Shown piece after piece: positions 62,187-64,000 of a stretch of 64,000 nt of DNA. Source of the DNA: Brevibacterium epidermidis NBRC 14811 (GTDB lineage Bacteria; Actinomycetota; Actinomycetes; Actinomycetales; Brevibacteriaceae); contig NZ_BCSJ01000014.1 in assembly GCF_001570805.1 (NCBI RefSeq), forward strand, positions 1 to 64,000, given 5' to 3'. Each line of letters opens with the position of its first letter. The stretch's first letter is position 1. Position numbers and translations under genes: made by a program. The notes under the pieces are model-generated. The model had not been told where the DNA came from and searched no databases. It saw only the letters and a list, made by a program, of their open reading frames with translations.

Positions 62187-63401
62187 ATGAACTCTGTCTC
62201 GCGAAGTCGCCGCCGGAGACTATCGGCAGCAGCAGCTTTGGGCGCAATCGCATTGACTGCCACAGCCTGCGGAGGCGGTGGCGGTTCAGGTGAGGGCGAC
62301 ACCGTCGTCATCGGCTATACAGGACCGCTCAGCGGCGGTGGCGCCGCATACGGTGAGAACGTCAAGATCGGTCTCGAAATGGCCATCGACGATCTCAACG
62401 CAGACGGGGTCGAGGTCGATGGCAATCCCGTGACCCTTGAGCTGAAGTCCCTCGACGACAAATACGCACCGTCCACCGCCGCGAGCAATGCTCAGCGGTT
62501 GGCCGATCAGGACAAGGCCCCTGTGGTCGTCTCCCCGAACGCCGGAGCAATCAAGGCGATTCAGCAGATCAACAGCGGCAGGTCGAACTTCCTCATCTCT
62601 GCGTACACGTCCGATCCCGCGATCGTGCAGGCGGACAACCCCCTGACGATGATGATCCCTCCGAATTTCGAATCCTATGCTGAGGAATTCTCCGAGACTG
62701 CCATGGAGCACGGAGGCAAGAAGCTCGCTCTGCTCGGAACTCAGAGTGAGTACGGGCAGCAGTGGACCAAGTCGATCAAGGACGCATGGAGCGAAGCCGG
62801 CGGGAAGATCGGCGGCGACAACAGCGTCGACTACGCAACTGTGTCCGATTTCGCGGGCCCTGTCTCGAAAGCCCTGTCGGAGAAGCCCGATGCGATCTTC
62901 GTCGGCGGACCATCCCAACCGACAGCATTGATCATGGAAGAAGCTCGCAAGCAGGGCTTCAAGGGCAGCTTCCTCGTCATGGATCAGGCAAAGCTGGATG
63001 AGATGGCCACGGTGACGAAACTCGACAATCTCAAGAATTCTGTCGGCGTTCTGCCGGTTTCCGAATACGAAGATCCCGGCACTAAGGACTTCCTGAAGAA
63101 GTTCGCTGAGAAGGCCGGAGAGAAGAAGGTTCCGACCAGCGAAACGGCGCTGAACTACCAGGGCATTGCGATCGTCGCGAAGGCGATGGAGGTTGCGGGA
63201 ACAACGGACGACCCGGAGAAGATTCGCGAAGCCATCGGTGAGGCGCTGCCAGAGGTCGATGACAAGTACAAAGTCAATGGCTTCCCCGACGAGATCACAG
63301 AGCAGGGCCACCTCCTCAATCCCGATCTGGAGGCGGCGTTCCTCAATGAGGACGGCAAATACACCAAGGTGCCGATCGAGCAGGTATCCGACGATAAGTA
63401 A
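62187..63401 (+). CDS. livK: Branched-chain amino-acid-type ABC transporter substrate-binding lipoprotein
   Basis: The 404-residue protein has a lipoprotein signal peptide with Cys28 in ALTATAC. A type I periplasmic-binding-protein fold of the LivK/Leu-Ile-Val family follows, beginning VVIGYTGPLSGGGAAYGENV and including RLADQDKAPVVVSPNAG. AAAGGAG lies five bases before the ATG. The ligand is not certain: such proteins also bind amides, urea or aromatic acids. The partial permease gene livH follows 85 bases later. The divergent thiolase/SDR genes hint at a linked catabolic role. Confidence 0.93.
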   Translation: MNSVSRSRRRRLSAAAALGAIALTATACGGGGGSGEGDTVVIGYTGPLSGGGAAYGENVKIGLEMAIDDLNADGVEVDGNPVTLELKSLDDKYAPSTAASNAQRLADQDKAPVVVSPNAGAIKAIQQINSGRSNFLISAYTSDPAIVQADNPLTMMIPPNFESYAEEFSETAMEHGGKKLALLGTQSEYGQQWTKSIKDAWSEAGGKIGGDNSVDYATVSDFAGPVSKALSEKPDAIFVGGPSQPTALIMEEARKQGFKGSFLVMDQAKLDEMATVTKLDNLKNSVGVLPVSEYEDPGTKDFLKKFAEKAGEKKVPTSETALNYQGIAIVAKAMEVAGTTDDPEKIREAIGEALPEVDDKYKVNGFPDEITEQGHLLNPDLEAAFLNEDGKYTKVPIEQVSDDK

Positions 63402-63486
63402 CTTCCGTCAGCGGCTGTATTGAAGGTGAGGCGCATGAGTGCGCCTCACCCGGCCGAACTCATGCCTGCAGAGGACCCGACTGATC

Positions 63487-64000
63487 ATGACTCTCTTCAT
63501 CCAACAGCTCTTCAACGGCCTCGCGCTGGGCGGTGTCTACTGCCTCGCTGCGATCGGTCTGACACTGGTTTTCGGAGTGCTGCGCATTCCCAACCTGGCT
63601 CACGGTGCGCTGTATATGCTCGGCGCGTACATCACCTATTTCTTCCTCACGACCGTCGGCGTTCCCTATATCGCCGCGATCGGCATTGCGGCGATCATGC
63701 TCTTCGTCGTCGGTGTCGGGCTCGAACGCCTCGTATTCCATCCCTTGCGCAACTCCCCGCATACTCACCACATGATCGCGGCCGTCGGTGCGATGTTCTT
63801 CTTCCAGGCCCTGGCTCAAGCGATCTGGGGAGCCGACTTCCGACGTATGGACACGCCGATCACCGGCGAACTGCGCATCCTCGGCGCTGAAATCTCTGCG
63901 CAGAGGATCGTCATCATCGTCACCGCGGTGATCGTCTTGGCGCTGTTGGCGATGTTCATCAAGCGGTCCATCCACGGCCAGACGATCGAAGCGATCGAAC
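63487..64000 (+). CDS. livH: Branched-chain amino-acid-type ABC transporter permease LivH (partial)
   Basis: The reading frame from ATG 63487 stays open to the window end (171 codons). The protein starts MTLFIQQLFNGLALGGVYC and continues LAAIGLTLVFGVLRIPNLAHGAL, the classic LivH N-terminus, with several membrane helices. The 3' end lies outside the window. AGAGGA lies 11 bases before the start. The remaining transporter genes (livM, livG, livF) would be expected to follow. Confidence 0.93.
   Translation, partial: MTLFIQQLFNGLALGGVYCLAAIGLTLVFGVLRIPNLAHGALYMLGAYITYFFLTTVGVPYIAAIGIAAIMLFVVGVGLERLVFHPLRNSPHTHHMIAAVGAMFFFQALAQAIWGADFRRMDTPITGELRILGAEISAQRIVIIVTAVIVLALLAMFIKRSIHGQTIEAIE

Overview
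The window is chromosomal DNA from a high-GC Gram-positive bacterium (Actinomycetota). The evidence is the gene content: a division and cell-wall (dcw) cluster without ftsA, with sepF, yggT and a DivIVA/Wag31 homologue downstream of ftsZ, a MurE carrying the DNPR signature of meso-diaminopimelate ligases, a PASTA-domain kinase, a GarA/OdhI-type FHA protein, a class II DAHP synthase and a large DUF222/HNH protein. A Micrococcales genus such as Brevibacterium fits best, but the genus is an inference. No phage, insertion sequence, CRISPR array or rRNA operon was seen.

Bases 1-26,122 read on the minus strand. In transcription order they are mraZ, rsmH, ftsL, ftsI, murE, murF, mraY, murD, ftsW, murG, murC, ftsQ, ftsZ, pgeF, sepF, yggT, divIVA, lspA, an RluA-type pseudouridine synthase, dnaE, hisD and nrdR. 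From rsmH to ftsQ most genes overlap or nearly touch. A 240-base break before ftsZ holds a candidate promoter and a leader hairpin. yggS, usually between pgeF and sepF, is absent. Lipid II precursors are made by MurC-F, MraY and MurG. FtsW/FtsI polymerise them, FtsQ/FtsL regulate that step, and FtsZ/SepF/DivIVA position it.

Bases 26,123-31,373 hold a 451-base divergent control region, with 10-bp-periodic GTGG repeats on both strands (MraZ-box-like), and a moxR / DUF58 / transglutaminase operon. Bases 31,500-41,407 hold a DUF218 (YdcF) protein, a DUF3040 protein, DNA polymerase IV, a lipoprotein overlapping a polyprenyl diphosphate synthase, an Rv2175c-type DNA-binding protein, a LysM/lytic-transglycosylase gene overlapping a PASTA kinase gene, and aroG. 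This follows the M. tuberculosis order idsA2 - Rv2175c - pknL - aroG.

Bases 41,418-48,504 hold DUF151, a GarA-like FHA gene and gcvH, then tRNA-Pro(GGG), an MFS transporter, a Na+/H+ antiporter that appears to be a pseudogene, a VTT-domain membrane protein and an amidohydrolase. Bases 48,750-56,309 hold a 1340-residue Pls/PosA-type membrane NRPS overlapping an M1 aminopeptidase, then a GNAT acetyltransferase and a MATE exporter. An AT-richer gap precedes the DUF222/HNH gene. The right end holds a thiolase and an SDR reductase divergent from a branched-chain amino-acid-type ABC transporter (livK, partial livH).

Main points for a second look: putative MraZ operators on both sides of the mraZ/moxR gap; a six-unit 18-20 bp repeat array after the kinase; a GarA-like protein without the usual phospho-switch motif; a histone-H1-like tail on FtsW; a LysM/transglycosylase with no visible export signal; a decayed antiporter; the Pls-like synthetase and its upstream repeats; and a 13-mer found twelve times between 31 and 55 kb and not seen elsewhere in the window.
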